Shown: positions 1-10,744, counted from the first letter of the stretch. The stretch: 64,000 nt of DNA from Petaurus breviceps papuanus (GCA_028583685.1 JAMXIF010001164.1:3775373-3839372); one strand, 5' to 3'. The notes: a model not told the origin generated them from the sequence alone. Numbers and translations: made by a program.

Positions 1-245
1 GATGCAATCTAAAATTACACTAGCTTTCTGGACTGACATCATATTATGGAGTTATACTGAATTTGTAGCTACTAAGACCCTTTTTTTCAAAGAGCCTGTC
101 ATCTAACCATACCTCCCCATATTGAATATGAAATTTATTTTTTAACCCAAATGTAATACTTTACATTTATTCCTATCAAATTTAATTTTACTCAATTTGG
201 CCCAAAGTTCTTTCTGACTCATGATTCTGTCAATAACATGGTAAT
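1..245 (-). mobile_element. CR1/L3 LINE relic, reverse-transcriptase part
   Basis: Read on the minus strand this matches the CR1/L3 stretch just upstream of the RT active site. The plus-strand order of phrases (CCCAAATGTAATACTTTACAT, then ATTCCTATCAAATTTAATTTTA, then GATTCTGTCAATAACATGGT, near 148-243) is the CR1 order. It continues at about 490-610 after a MIR insertion. It is old and heavily mutated. Confidence 0.6.
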
Positions 246-249
246 AACG

Positions 250-490
250 TCATCTATTTAGAGCTAGAAGGGATATGAAAAGCCATCTACTCCAATCCCC
301 TCCTTTAGCTTAGTCTGGTACCAAGCATATAGCATTTCTATGGAAATGCTTATTCCCTCCCCCCATTTCCCCACTTCCTTTTACAGATAAGAAACTGAAA
401 CCTTAAGACCAGTTCAGGATCACACAACTACAAAGTATCTGAAGCATAAGTCGAACTCGGGTCTTTCTGACTCCAAGTCCATATCCTTAG
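250..490 (-). mobile_element. MIR-type CORE-SINE, antisense, inside CR1 relic
   Basis: Antisense MIR landmarks appear in order: AGAGCTAGAAGGGA, the exon-like ACAGATAAGAAACTGAAACC, a degenerate TCACACAACTA box, then TTTCTGACTCCAAGTCC. It splits the CR1 relic in two, so it inserted later than the CR1. Confidence 0.65.
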
Positions 491-640
491 TGTTATCTAT
501 AAGTCAGTTAAGTGTTATATGTGTGCCTTTATCCAAATAATTAATGAAAATATTGAACCCCTAGGCACTCAAAGTCCATAGCACATAGCTTGCCTATGTC
601 TTCCTAGGAGGGTTTCCCAGTTTTCCAGGGCAGCCAATTG
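490..640 (-). mobile_element. CR1/L3 LINE relic, continuation
   Basis: The phrase TTTATCCAAATAATTAATGA followed by AAATATTGAACCCCTAGGCACTC matches the antisense CR1 text that follows the block at 1-245, so both belong to one insertion. Confidence 0.5.
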
Positions 641-1450
641 ATCAAGGTCCAAACACTCAAACTCCACAGCAGTCACTTGTCTTCACCTCCCCCTCACCAC
701 CATGCCTAGTTACACATAAATCCTGAAACCCCAGGACTACTCCGCCCTCATGCTGAGCCTCTATGAACAATGATGTCCTACCTAAACTCATTCATCAATG
801 ACTAATATACTTCTCCATCATACTTTCCTCATCCCAGTGATTCTCCCCCTTCAGCTATCATTATTCAAACACCATTCTCTGTCTCCTACTGCTCCCTCCT
901 TCACTCTCATCCCCGCTCAGACCAACTCCTCCAATGTCTTACTCTAAATCTACCCATCCACCTTTTCCACTGTGCTCTCTGGGATGCCTGTTCTATAGGT
1001 AACACACTAGCTTTCACTTTACACCTTTACCTTTCCTACTTTTTTCATCTTACTGTACTCACTGAGAACCTGGCTCTCTCCTAATGACAAAGATGCCTCA
1101 GCTCCCCTTTGCAGCAGCAGCTGCATCTCACTCATCTCTCTTCACCACCACCCCAATTCACTCAATTAAGAGATTATACATCTCTATCTATCCAAAATGA
1201 CTTCACAAAAGAAGTTATGGGATTGTTGACCTCTGCCACTCTACCCTCTGCCCTATAGAGAATATAAAATGTCTACATTTTATATTTACAACAATATTTA
1301 TATTGGTGGTGTACATGTTTGCCCTTAGTAGAATGTAAGCCTCATGAAGGCAAGGGCTATTTCATTTTTTTGTCTTTGAATCTCTAGTGTTTAGCACAGT
1401 GCCTGACATAAAGTAGACCCTTAAAAGTTGCTTTTTGAATTGAATTGAAC
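640..1450 (+). mobile_element. L2-type LINE relic with 3' end
   Basis: Around 1055-1090 the plus strand reads as the endonuclease-domain phrase LTE-WLSPND shared by L2/CR1-clade LINEs. The segment 1315-1445 is the characteristic L2 3' end: AGAATGTAAGCCTCATGAAGG, then TTTAGCACAGTGCCTGACA and a run toward TTGAATTGAA. The two may be one internally deleted copy or two copies; the middle is too decayed to tell. Confidence 0.55.
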
Positions 1451-1569
1451 CAAATCTCATAGGATTTAAATAAAAGATAATTGAGGTGGGGGTTAGGATT
1501 AGGAAAAGCATTCCAAGTACAGGTGCAGGAAAGTATAGGTTTCTGGCAAGTAATATGATAATATATTAG

Positions 1570-1790
1570 TCATAGGATTAACAGAGAGTCATAGATTTAG
1601 TTGGATAGGACCTTAGAGGCAATTTGAGTCCATTTCACAGATGAGAAGACTGAGGCACAGCCAGGTTAAGTAATTTGACCACAAAGATGGTGAGGGTCAT
1701 ATAACTAGTAAGTATCTGAGGTAAAATCTGGGTCTAGGTCTTCCTGATCCCAAGCTTAGCCCTCTGTCTCCTAATTTACTCCTCTCTACC
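1570..1790 (-). mobile_element. MIR-type CORE-SINE, antisense
   Basis: Landmarks are ATAGATTTAGTTGGATAGGACC, CACAGATGAGAAGACTGAGGC and AGTAAGTATCTGAGG, then GTCTTCCTGATCCCAAG. The internal A/B-box head faces the right, so the element runs on the minus strand. Confidence 0.75.
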
Positions 1791-2535
1791 ACTGTCCCAC
1801 TTACCAGTAACCTCTTGTACCACCCTGCTGACTCCTGAAGATAGACAGTTCTCCTAATGAGTCACAGTTGGGCATATTATTAATTAGGCATCCACTCAAG
1901 TTTCCATCCTACCATAATAGGAGAGGATGATATAATTCAGTATATGTTTAAAATTCATAGACACCATCTAAGGAAGTTAATGGAAAAATGTAATTGATCA
2001 GGTCCAGAAACAGGATGGTGCAAAGCATGTGATTTAAATTTTAGCCCAGCGCTTTTTCACTAATGTAAGTAATGGCCCATATAAAGAACATTCACTTCAT
2101 TCTACTAGGCATAATTAAAATACTGAAATATTTTAAATTAAAGGCGAAAACCTATATCTATGGAACATTAAGGCCGAAAATTTAAATACTCACAGAAGTT
2201 CAGAGATAGAAGGTATTCCCATAATTGATGCCTGCTATCCTAAGCCACACAGCACTGCTACAGAATTTGATATTAGTGGTAAGGCTATACTCTGTGATAA
2301 CACTTGCAAATCCTTCTTTTACACAAAGTATCTCACCGTTATTTGGTTGGAAAATGCCTTGGGGGAGAAGTATAGGGATAGTGCAGAAAGAAGCTTGTAT
2401 CACAGTAGGGGGTTAGGGATACAGATGGGACCTGCATCAGGAACCCTGGAGAGAACTCCCAACGGAGGGTGATACCCCCTTCTATCAAGGTAGGTCAATT
2501 CATCACTGCAATTTAGACAGAGAGCTGTCCAGAGC
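1790..2535. other. No gene; unassigned sequence
   Basis: No repeat family or coding frame was recognised. It contains TGAGTCA (AP-1 consensus) near 1859 and homeodomain-like TTAATTAG near 1880. The short open frames on both strands around 2200-2416 have no protein-like character. Confidence 0.4.
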
Positions 2536-2537
2536 AA

Positions 2538-2712
2538 TGGCACCAAACTCAAACAGAGATCCTGGGGCCTCATGCTGACTTAGAAAACCACAAATAAACA
2601 TTGTATTAAAAAAAATTGTTAAACATTTCCCAAAGACATTTTAATCTGGTTCCTGCTGCCCTCTGGAGTTTTGTGTCCGCTTACAGCCAGCCAGACATGC
2701 ATTTGACACCTC
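2538..2712 (+). mobile_element. Short non-autonomous hAT-like element
   Basis: It begins near CAATGGCACCAAACTCAAAC and ends near TTTGACACCTCTA, an imperfect inverted pair of the form CAGxGGTGTCAAAC/GTTTGACACCxCTG. The interior has GACTTAGAAAACCACA and TTTTAATCTGGTT, shared with copies at 40857, 49609 and 63345. No clear 8-bp target duplication was found. Confidence 0.6.
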
Positions 2713-2734
2713 TAACCTAGAAGCATAAAGAAAC

Positions 2735-2830
2735 TTGTCAGGGTCACAACGACAGTATGTGTCAGAGGAGGGACCTGACCTCGGGTCTTCCTAGTTTCTC
2801 ACCCAGTTCTCTGTCCACCATCCCACTCCG
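2735..2830 (-). mobile_element. MIR fragment, antisense
   Basis: A short antisense MIR head: TGTCAGGGTCACAACGACAG, GGTCTTCCTAGTTTCTCACC and TCTGTCCACCATCCCA. Confidence 0.45.
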
Positions 2831-2904
2831 TCTCTCTATATTACTACAACAATGTCCATGAATTTTAATAGGATTACTGTGAGGCTAGAAAACCCAAGTG
2901 TGAT

Positions 2905-3105
2905 TAAGCAGAAGTAATGATGACTTAGGAATAAGGAGATCTGGGTTCTAATTCTGGCTTTAATCGTAATTTACTGTGTGACTTTGGGCAGGTCATGTCA
3001 CCCTCTCTAGTCCTTAGTTTCTTCCTATAAATATTGTGAGTGGGGAAGAGAAGGAAATCATCTATCTATAAATTCCCTTTTAACTCCCCAGATCTATGCT
3101 TCCAT
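2905..3105 (+). mobile_element. MIR-type CORE-SINE
   Basis: Sense landmarks: GATCTGGGTTCTAATTCTGG (B box), TACTGTGTGACTTTGGGCAGGTCA (positions 2971-2994), and CTTAGTTTCTTCCTATAAAT. Confidence 0.7.
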
Positions 3106-3107
3106 GT

Positions 3108-3375
3108 ATTGGATAATAGCCAACATTTACATAGAGCTTACTATGTACCAGGCACTGTGCCTTATAAGCACTTTACAATTATTATCTCATTTTATTTTCC
3201 AAACATCCCTAGGAGGTAGATGCTCTTATTGTTCCCATTTTATAGATGAGGAAACTGAGGTCAAAAGGGTTAGGTGACTTGCCCAAGGTCACATAGTAAG
3301 TATTTGAGGCTAGATTTGAACTCAGGTCTTCCTGACTCCAGGTTCCATGATCTAAGCACTGTGTTACCACCTGCT
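3108..3375 (-). mobile_element. MIR-type CORE-SINE with AT tail, antisense
   Basis: Nearly complete antisense copy: ACTATGTACCAGGCACTGTG, TTATTATCTCATTTTATTTT, ATAGATGAGGAAACTGAGG, GACTTGCCCAAGGTCACATA and TCAGGTCTTCCTGACTCCAG, in that order. Confidence 0.8.
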
Positions 3376-4120
3376 CGAATTGTACCCCCCTCCTTAAAAT
3401 AACAGTTTCTATTCTCTTTTATTGTTTTTTTTTTTCATTCATAAAACCTGTCACAGCTAAGGGACTTAAGGAAATATGAACGAAATGTCCGCAAAGATCT
3501 CCCTTCTCCCATTTTCTCAGGGCTTAAGACCTACAACCCTGAGCACACATGATCCATTACTCCCAACCCTCATCCTTACAATCATGTGATTATGATTAAA
3601 TGAAAGTTTATATGACTGTACTGCAGTCAGTCTGGACTTTCCCAAGAGCCAATTGTTAAATTTGCAGTGTGAACATTTACACTTTGGAAAGCAATCCACA
3701 AATGCTATTAATCAGAGTTGCTTTGTTGTCTTGTTGATAGTCTAGACTTAACAAAGCGACGCTGAAAATTTTAACAATGCAGATTAAATTTAAAAGAGTA
3801 TAGCACATTCATTTTTTTCCCCTGGAGAGCTAGTTGTCCAGCATTTGCCAGAATATCCTAATCTTGGTCCACTTGTCTCTTCTAAGGGCCTGATATTATT
3901 TTGTTTCCTTTTTTAAGTCCTCTAGCCATCCACGTTCCTGCTGAGGATGCCCTCCGGTGCTACAGACAAGTCTCCCTATTCACAAAGCTCCGTAAGAAAA
4001 GGTTTGAAGATGTTTCTCCATAGCTATGGCCACCTATACTAGAAGGCACTTGCCTTGAGGGCACTTGTAAACTTCCAATTCTTATTTCTGACTCCCAGCA
4101 GGATTACGAGATGACAAATA
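3376..4120. other. No gene; unassigned sequence
   Basis: No repeat or coding signal recognised. It has an 11-T run near 3425 and AT-rich unique-looking sequence. A 60-codon antisense frame at 3517-3699 lacks support. Confidence 0.35.
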
Positions 4121-4124
4121 AAGA

Positions 4125-4235
4125 GCTAAGAAAATTCCTTAAAGGTCCTCTGGTCAAACCTTTTAATTTCACAGATGAGGAAGCTGAGGCCCAGAGAGGG
4201 TAAGTAATTTGCCTAAAGTCGCACAGCAGAAAAGT
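4125..4235 (-). mobile_element. MIR fragment, antisense
   Basis: ACAGATGAGGAAGCTGAGGC followed by GTAAGTAATTTGCCTAAAGT and a CACAGCAG box. Confidence 0.6.
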
Positions 4236-4334
4236 CGCCATAAAAATGCTCCAAGACACCAAACCAAGGCAACCTCTAATCTATTGCTTACTAATTCTCA
4301 CAAGTGAAACGGATCTCCATCCTCCTGGTATTCT

Positions 4335-4496
4335 TTTTTTTTTCTTTTTGGAGGGGGGAAGGTAGGGCAATTGGAGTTAAGTGACTTGCCCAAGGTCACA
4401 TGGCTAGTTTTGTGTTTTGTGTCAGAGGCAGGATTTGAACTCAGGTCCTCCTGACTCCAGGGCCGATGCTCTGTTCACTGCGCCACCTAGCCACCC
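4335..4496 (-). mobile_element. tRNA-headed marsupial SINE (family A), antisense, with target duplication
   Basis: The plus strand starts with a T-rich tail, passes CTTTTTGGAGGGG, GACTTGCCCAAGGTCACATG and GGTCCTCCTGACTCCAGG, and ends with the tRNA-like head CGCCACCTAGCCACCCC. It is flanked by a perfect 18-bp duplication, CCATCCTCCTGGTATTCT, at 4317-4334 and 4497-4514, which proves retroposition and fixes both ends. The related consensus is the WSINE1/SINE1 type of marsupials. Confidence 0.92.
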
Positions 4497-4689
4497 CCAT
4501 CCTCCTGGTATTCTGTGAATTGTTTTCTTTAGTCAGTTCTTGGAGGAAAACTCATTTTCTATCAATAGCCTCAGTAGTTTTCTGTAAATGACACAAAACA
4601 GCCCAAAATGCTCAGGCATATTATAGATGCTACATATCTTCTACTCATTTAATTTCACATAACAAGCCATTTAAGTTTAACTGTTGGAA

Positions 4690-4850
4690 ATGATGGGTTT
4701 AGAACGGGAAAGAGCCTTCAAGACCATCTCAGCCAATTGCCCCATTTCCTAGGTAACAGAGAGACTCATCCAAGGTCACATACAAGTAAAAGAGAGCAAA
4801 GTCATGATCTGACCCTGAGTCCTCTGACTCCAAACCCTGTCGAATATAAT
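4690..4850 (-). mobile_element. MIR fragment, antisense
   Basis: GGTAACAGAGAGACTCATCC, AAGGTCACATACAAGTAAA and TCCTCTGACTCCAAACCC near 4750-4838. Confidence 0.5.
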
Positions 4851-5213
4851 ACCATTTGATAATCATCTGTTGAGAGCCACTTGTATACTGCACTGTGCTC
4901 AGTGCTTTGGGAAGAAAGTAGAGCTTATGCTCTACTGGGAAAAGAACATAAACATGCCCAAACTTGAATATATGCAACACAGTAAATAAATGTAAAATAT
5001 ATGCAACAGAGTAAACGCAGAGTAAATAAATACAAAATTATTTTAGAGGGGGAGGAGGATTAGGATCAAGGCTCATCTAAGAGACGGTACTTTTGCTGAA
5101 TCCTAAGAAAAACTAAGGATTTGAAGAGGAAGAAGTGAGGAGAGAACATATTGCAGGTCTGGTGGACACAGTCCAGGCAAAGTGACTGAAGTGGGAGATG
5201 GAATATGTGTAAA

Positions 5214-5262
5214 TGTGTGTGTGTACATATATGTATATACACATACATACATAATACATATG
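5214..5262. repeat. (TG/TA)n microsatellite
   Basis: Alternating purine-pyrimidine tract of TGTG, TATATG and ACATACATAC units within the L2 copy. Confidence 0.85.
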
Positions 5263-5752
5263 GAGTGGAAGAAAAGTTGCTATGCTACAATTTGGTTGGA
5301 ATGTGGAGAACGTGAAAGGGAATATTTGCACTAAATTTGGAAAGACAGGCTAGGGATGGATTATGTAAAGCTTAAAAGACAGAGTTTCTGTATTTTACTC
5401 TAAAGGCAATACAGAGCCCTTGAAGTTTCTGGAGTAGGGGAGTAAGGCAAACTTGAGTAAGGAAAACCTGTACTTTAGCAATATCAATTTGGCAGCTGCT
5501 TAAAGGACAGATTGGAAAGGAGAAAGACAGAAGGTAGATAGATGAATTGGGAAATGATTACAATAATCCATGCAAGAAGTGATAAGGGTTTGGGTGAACT
5601 TACAAGTGAGAAAGGGGCAGATAGGAGAAATATTGTGTAAGAAGAATTGCCAAGACTTGGAAACTGATTTGATATTGGGGAGGGGGAGTGAGGGGAAAAT
5701 GAAGAATCAAAAAAATAAAAACTGAAAACAACAAAGAAGAGAGAAAGAAAAG

Positions 5753-5793
5753 AGGAAGGAAGGAAGGAAGGAAGGAAGGAAGGAAGGAAGGAA
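5753..5793. repeat. (GGAA)n microsatellite
   Basis: About ten uninterrupted GGAA units in a purine-rich stretch. It makes spurious FLPSFLPS-type open frames on the minus strand. Confidence 0.95.
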
Positions 5794-5947
5794 AGCAAGA
5801 GAAGGGAAGGATAGAGTCAAGAATCACTCCAAGATTGGGAACATGGTAGAGTAGAAGGATGGTGGTACCATTAATAGAAATAGGAAAGTTAAGAAGGTGA
5901 ATAGGATTAGGGGAAATATGGATTCTGTTTTGAGTCAAGGCACCATA

Positions 5948-6368
5948 CCGTGTTTCCCCGATAATAAGACCTATCCCGAAAATAAGCCCTCCCCTTACTG
6001 TGTAAGATTCCTCAAAAATAAGCCCCCCCGAAAATAAGCCCTATTGAGATTGCTACTGTAGTGAAGGTGATCCCCTGCGCTACATGCTACATTACAGTAC
6101 CCTCTGTATGCACCGTCCTCCCCCCCCCCGTGAAACGCATGCCACGCTCTGAGCTGCATCCAATCAGAGCTGCAGCAGTGAGCGCGTCATCCTGTTCTTT
6201 ATTGAATTCATTATTGAATAAAGGTACATTTTTTCGTTCACATTTACCTGTTTATTAAAATTGCTGTCAATGTTCATTAAAATAAGCCCTCCCCTGAAAA
6301 TAAGCCCTCTGGTGTTTTTCTGTCCAAAAAAAATAATAAGACAGTGTCTTATTATCGGGGAAACACGG
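5948..6368. mobile_element. TA-flanked MITE, copy 1
   Basis: 421 bp with perfect 23-bp inverted ends (CCGTGTTTCCCCGATA..., positions 5948-5970 and 6346-6368) and TA on both sides (5946-5947, 6369-6370). Internally it repeats the phrase AAAATAAGCCCT several times near each end. No transposase is encoded. TA target duplication suits a Tc1/mariner-type mover. A second copy lies at 61253-61664. It inserted into an antisense L2. Confidence 0.88.
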
Positions 6369-6370
6369 TA

Positions 6371-6415
6371 GCAGCAACTAGCTGGACAAGTACAGCAGGA
6401 AGTCCTCAATTCTAA
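6371..6415 (-). mobile_element. L2 LINE, continuation past the MITE
   Basis: GCAGCAACTAGCTGGACAAG and GCAGGAAGTCCTCAATTC fit the next part of the antisense L2 that stops at 5946. Confidence 0.4.
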
Positions 6416-6419
6416 GACT

Positions 6420-6600
6420 ACTTTTAAACAAACAATTATTTACTGGGTACTGACCATGTATAAGTTGGAAAACTCTTCAACAAACTATAATGACAATGAT
6501 GACAACAAAAAAACTCCTCCTAGGACAACACGAGTGCTAAGTGCCAAGAGATAACAAAGCTTACGGGATCATAGATTTCTAGCTGGAAGAGACCTGGTAG
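6420..6600 (-). mobile_element. L2 and MIR fragments, antisense
   Basis: AATTATTTACTGGGTACTGA resembles the antisense L2 3' end; GGGATCATAGATTTCTAGCT followed by GGAAGAGACCT at 6566-6596 is an antisense MIR3-type end. Confidence 0.4.
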
Positions 6601-8537
6601 AAGGATGATGAAGACAGAAGCCCTGCCGTCATAGAGTCTGCAGGCCAGTAGCGGGGCTAGGACAACATGCACTTATCTACAGATCAGAAGGATCCAGAGG
6701 AGGGATGCAGGCAGAGTGCTATGACTGACTGAAGGAGAGCTTACTTATAGGTAGAGAGGATGATTTGGAGACGGATTTCTCTAGTCAGAAACAGACTGGA
6801 GGTGGAGGGGAGGGAAATGTAGGAGGTTGCTTCTGTTTTCTCCAGCAATAAAAATGATCATCAAACGAGAAGTCATACAACAGGCAGATGAAGAAAGGGA
6901 ATTCGAGCTCCAGACAGGTGAGCTGAAAATCTCAAAGCACCTGAGGTGCTTGAAATGGGTTCATTTTTTTTTTAAAAATCTGATGAAATACATCCCAGGG
7001 CGTGGGAGGAATTTGCAGGTGTGATCTGGGCAACACGGACAGTAATTTTTGAGAAATCATGGACAATGGGGTGAGGAGACTGGAAATGAGTCTGTGTCAA
7101 CTCTGCAAACACTTGTGGTTGATATCAGGGAAAAAGCTCCCATGCCAACATGCAGATATAAACAATATCACGTGTACTTGGCAAATCCACGCCCACCATC
7201 ATAGTATAGTCAGTGGAATCAGGTGTCAAACACTCTGGGACCAAGAAGGTGCAAACAGGCAGGCCCTACAGGGAACAAAAGGTAGCAGCTGAGATAATGC
7301 AGCTGGGGTGTGTTCTCATCAGCTGAGAGCCTTTCCTTTCTCCCCCACCTCCAACATTGAGGCTTAGCCTGTGAGAACCAGCTGACATTGGTGATCTGAG
7401 ACCAGGCTCTTGTCCTGCTCAGACAAGTTCTTGGAGCAGAAACCATACAGTTGAGGCAGGTGTGAAACTGAAACTTGAACAGGACCATGTAACCTAGGGA
7501 ATTCTCTGCTTGTGTACTTTAGGATCTGTGATAGTCCAAAAAAATCCTTTCTGTTTTCTGTATCTGCACAGCACTCACCACTGCCTGGCTGCCTCTGCTT
7601 TGCGTCCATCCCCTCTCCTTGCTTAAAAACTTCCCTTTTTCTGGAAACATCCATGTCCCAGTCTGATACAGCTAAGACTCCCCAAGCATCACCTTGTCTG
7701 TGACAGCAGAAATGGGAAAACACTCAAAGAGAATTATTTCCATGCTATGAAAACTTTGACCTTCAGCAGCATCAAGATGCCTAGATGTGGGGAAACCAGT
7801 TCTTTCACAGTCATGGAGGATGAACAAACAGAAATAGTGAAGCTAGATGCTTGCTAATCTCAACCATAGAGACTCTGAGGACTGCTGCGACATGCCACCC
7901 CTTTCTGCCTTCTGCAGTAGCCTAAAGACAATGACACCTGATTTCTAGTCACCTCTCTTGTTGTACCCTTCCTTTATTGCCCTGGCCTCTATGTTCTCAC
8001 CTCCAGGTAGAAATTTTAAGCCTTGGGCCTCCCTTTGTGTGTCACTGATTTATACAATATTGGCCTGATTATTTTGTGAGGGCTCCTCTAAAATCTCATA
8101 ACTGCTTGAACTGGGACAAGGTATCATGCCTTGCCGAATTCATATGTACTTAATGATTTTTTTGTACTTAATGATTTTTAAAGCATGTGCTTGTTGAGCA
8201 AATATGTAACCCAGGTTACAAAACATTGCTGCTTAGGATTCCAAATTAGTGGAGACAATGTTTGCTCTCTGTGTGCCTGTGTGAGGAGCAGAGTTGGCAC
8301 AAAGTCTTTGGAGTGGAGTCACATTGTCCTTTCCTCCTAGAAGACCCAGAAGAGATTGATTTTGGAAGGCACACATAGGAGAAGAGAAGCTTTGATCCCT
8401 AGCTTGTCCCTGATTGCTAGCTTGACTTCCTAGAGACTGCAGGGAATTTCTCCTTGGGTGAGATTGGGGCTTCTGGGTTGAGCTGTCAGAAACATGTTGA
8501 AGGATCAGATCCTCCACATATTGGTAGCATCCCCAAA
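6600..8537. other. Non-repetitive stretch; no established gene
   Basis: Apart from the exon-like segment at 6846-6917, nothing here was recognised. Base composition is somewhat more GC-rich than its surroundings. A 119-codon antisense frame (7364-7723) and a 94-codon one (8233-8517) are open but show no domain, signal peptide or known motif. Confidence 0.4.
6846..6917 (+). other. Exon-like segment (72 bp), unproven
   Basis: A pyrimidine-rich acceptor (TTGCTTCTGTTTTCTCCAG, 6827-6845) precedes, and a consensus donor CAG|GTGAGC follows at 6915-6923. The length is 72 bp, a multiple of three, and only one frame is open. That frame reads IKMIIKREVIQQADEEREFELQT, a charged helix-like peptide, with two leading and one trailing base. 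I do not recognise the protein. Pseudo-exons of this size are common in mammalian DNA, so this is a candidate only. Confidence 0.28.
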
Positions 8538-8539
8538 AT

Positions 8540-9320
8540 GCTAAAGGGGATGTGGAAATATTGGGACACTAACGCAATATTGGTAGAGTTGTAAACTAGG
8601 CCAACCATTCTGGAGAACAATTTGGAATTATGCCCAAAGGGCTATAAAACTGTATGCTCCCTCTGACCCAGCAATACCACTACTAGGTCTGTATCCCAAA
8701 GGAGATCAAAGAAAAAGGAAAAGGAACTATTTGTAAAAAAATATTTATGGCTGCTCTTTTTGTCGTGACAATGGATTGGAAACTTAGGGGATACCCATCA
8801 ATTGGGGAATGGCTGAACAAGTCGTGGTATATGATTGTCATGGAAAACTATTATGTCATAAAAAATGATGAGGTGGATGTTTTCAGAAAAATCAGGGAGG
8901 ACTTATGAACTGAAGGAAAATGAAGTGAGCAGAACCAGGAGAACATTGTACATAGTAATAGCAGAATTATAAAGATGATCAATTGTAAAAGACTTAGGCA
9001 GTCTGATCAAGATAATGATCCAAAACAATTCCAAAGGACGAATGATGAAAAATGCTATCCACCTCCAAAGAGAGAACTGATGAATTCTGAATTCAGACTG
9101 AATCATATTTTTAAACTTTCTTTATTTTTATTGTTTTATTTTGTTTTATAACATGACTATTATGAAAATGTATTTTCATGTCCTCACATGTATAATCAAA
9201 ATCAAATTGTTTGCCTTCTCAAGGAGGGGAGAGAGAGAATTCGGAGCTCAAAATTTTTTAAAATGATTGTTAAACTTTTTATAGGTAATTGAGAAATATT
9301 TAATAGAATAAATAAAAAGA
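8540..9320 (+). mobile_element. L1 LINE 3' end
   Basis: Sense marsupial L1 3' region: GGATGTGGAAATATTGGGAC, CCTCTGACCCAGCAATACCAC, CCCATCAATTGGGGAATGGC, GTGAGCAGAACCAGGAGAAC, a 3' untranslated part with TGTTTGCCTTCTCAAGG, and an A-rich end near 9300-9320. It is 5' truncated. The open frame on its minus strand at 8903-9106 is an antisense shadow shared with other L1 copies here. Confidence 0.85.
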
Positions 9321-9329
9321 ATTTTAAAA

Positions 9330-10440
9330 ATAAATGAATGCTTGACCTATACATAAAAGGCCATATCACAAGTAAAGAAAGACAGCTATGAATGGGGGCA
9401 GTTTTTAATCAACTGAATTTTGATTACATAAAACTGAAAAGGTTTTGCACAAAAAAATCAATGCAGACCAAATTAGAAGTAAAGCAGTGAACTGGAAGGG
9501 GGGAACCTTGAACCAAATTTCTTGGGTAAAGATCTGATAATCTGAGATATGCAAGAAATTTATATAAATATATAAGAACAAGAATAATTTGCCAATAGAT
9601 ACAAAACCAAAGGATATGAATAGGTAGTTCTTTAAAGAAGAAAGGTAAGCTTTCAATAACCAGATGGAAAAACCCCTCCAAACTACTAGTAATAAAATGT
9701 AAACAGTTCTGAAATTCTATTTCTCATGAATCAGATTGGGGAAAATTAGGAAAGGAAAATGATAATTATTGTAGGGGCTTGGAACGACAGGCACATAATA
9801 ATGCATTATTATAACCCAACCACCTTGGGAAGCATTTTGTAACTATACCCAAAGATTTACTAAAATGAATGTTCTTCAGTCCCAATTTGCATATTAGAGA
9901 TCAAAGAAAAAGAGAAAATATACACATGTATAAAAATATTTATAGAAGAACTTTTTGGCTTAGCAAAGAACTAGAAACAAAGCAAGCAGCTATTAATTGG
10001 AGAATGGCTAAATATATTATGGTATTTAAATGTGATATAATCAATTTTGCCATAAGATGATGGATTCAGATGAAATTCAGAGAAACCTAGGAAGTCCTAT
10101 ATGAACTGACAAAGAGTGAAATAAGCAGAGTCAGAAGAACTATTTATACAATGATAACAATATTATAAATGAAAACAACTTTGAAAGACTTAAGAACACT
10201 GATCAATGCAATGACTACTCACAACTCTGGAAGAATGATGATTGAACATGCTTCTTATCTCTTGGCACAAAGGTGATGGAAAATGTATAATGAGACATGG
10301 CCAAACGCACAATTTTCAGATGTGGCCAATATGCAAATCTATTTTCTTGACTATACTTTTTGGATACAAAAGAGTGTTTTTTACTTGGGAGGAGAGTTGT
10401 GTATAGAATGAAGATGAGTGGGTGAATGAATAGTGATAGA
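9330..10440 (+). mobile_element. Older L1 LINE 3' end
   Basis: Sense order: GGATATGAATAGGTAGTTCT, GGTAAGCTTTCAATAACCAG, AAAATATTTATAGAAGAACT, TTAATTGGAGAATGGCTAAA, GAAATAAGCAGAGTCAGAAG. This is an earlier L1 subfamily than the copy directly upstream, and far more decayed. Confidence 0.7.
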
Positions 10441-10492
10441 GAAAGAAAGAGAGAGGAAGGAAGGAAGGAAGGAAAAAGAAAGAAGAAAAGAT
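10440..10492. repeat. Purine (GGAA/AAAG)n tract
   Basis: GAAAGAAAGAGAGAGGAAGG followed by four GGAA units and AAAGAAAG. Confidence 0.85.
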
Positions 10493-10639
10493 TTAGATGA
10501 AAACTAAATAGGCTAATTTGCACACACTTAGTCACCATCAACTAGGTTGGACTCTAAGGCAGGAGCTCCAAAAACAAGTAGATTAGCTTTCCTGGGGATT
10601 GGGATATGAATTCCCCCAAACCTAAATATGATGGCATAT

Positions 10640-10685
10640 GTATATTTAGCTAAAGTATATGTATATATATATACATATACATTTT
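10640..10685. repeat. (TA/TATG)n palindromic microsatellite
   Basis: AGTATATGTATATATATATA is followed by its own reverse complement; self-complementary AT tract. Confidence 0.8.
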
Positions 10686-10744
10686 TGTCTATACATAAAA
10701 TTGCATAGCTTCCTCACATATTTGTGTGTTTATGAAGAAGCCAT

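Larger units (their letters stand above)
4858..5946 (-). mobile_element. Long antisense L2 LINE (3' half of RT to 3' end)
   Basis: The minus strand carries, 5' to 3', an L2 reverse-transcriptase C-terminal phrase (NGTTILLLYHVPNLGVILDSILP, around 5870-5805), then the region read here as AGGCAATACAGAGCCCTTGA, TTTGGCAGCTGCTTAAAGGA and GATTACAATAATCCATGCAAG on the plus strand, and the 3' end near 4870-4970. It resumes at 6371 after a MITE. A (GGAA)n and a (TG/TA)n repeat lie inside it. Confidence 0.7.

Noticed and set aside
6164-6409. Antisense frames at 6164-6409 and 61461-61691 share a peptide (FFGQKNTRGLIFRGGLILMN).
   Set aside because: Both lie in the two MITE copies, so the shared peptide is shared transposon DNA, not a conserved protein.
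7364-7723. 119-codon antisense frame.
   Set aside because: No domain, composition or splice context supports it; an overlapping plus frame of similar quality exists.
8903-9106. Frames at 8903-9106 (minus), 12825-13082 (plus) and 32697-33017 (minus) share an ILIRxAKSFxxD-like peptide.
   Set aside because: All three are antisense readings of the same L1 3' region.
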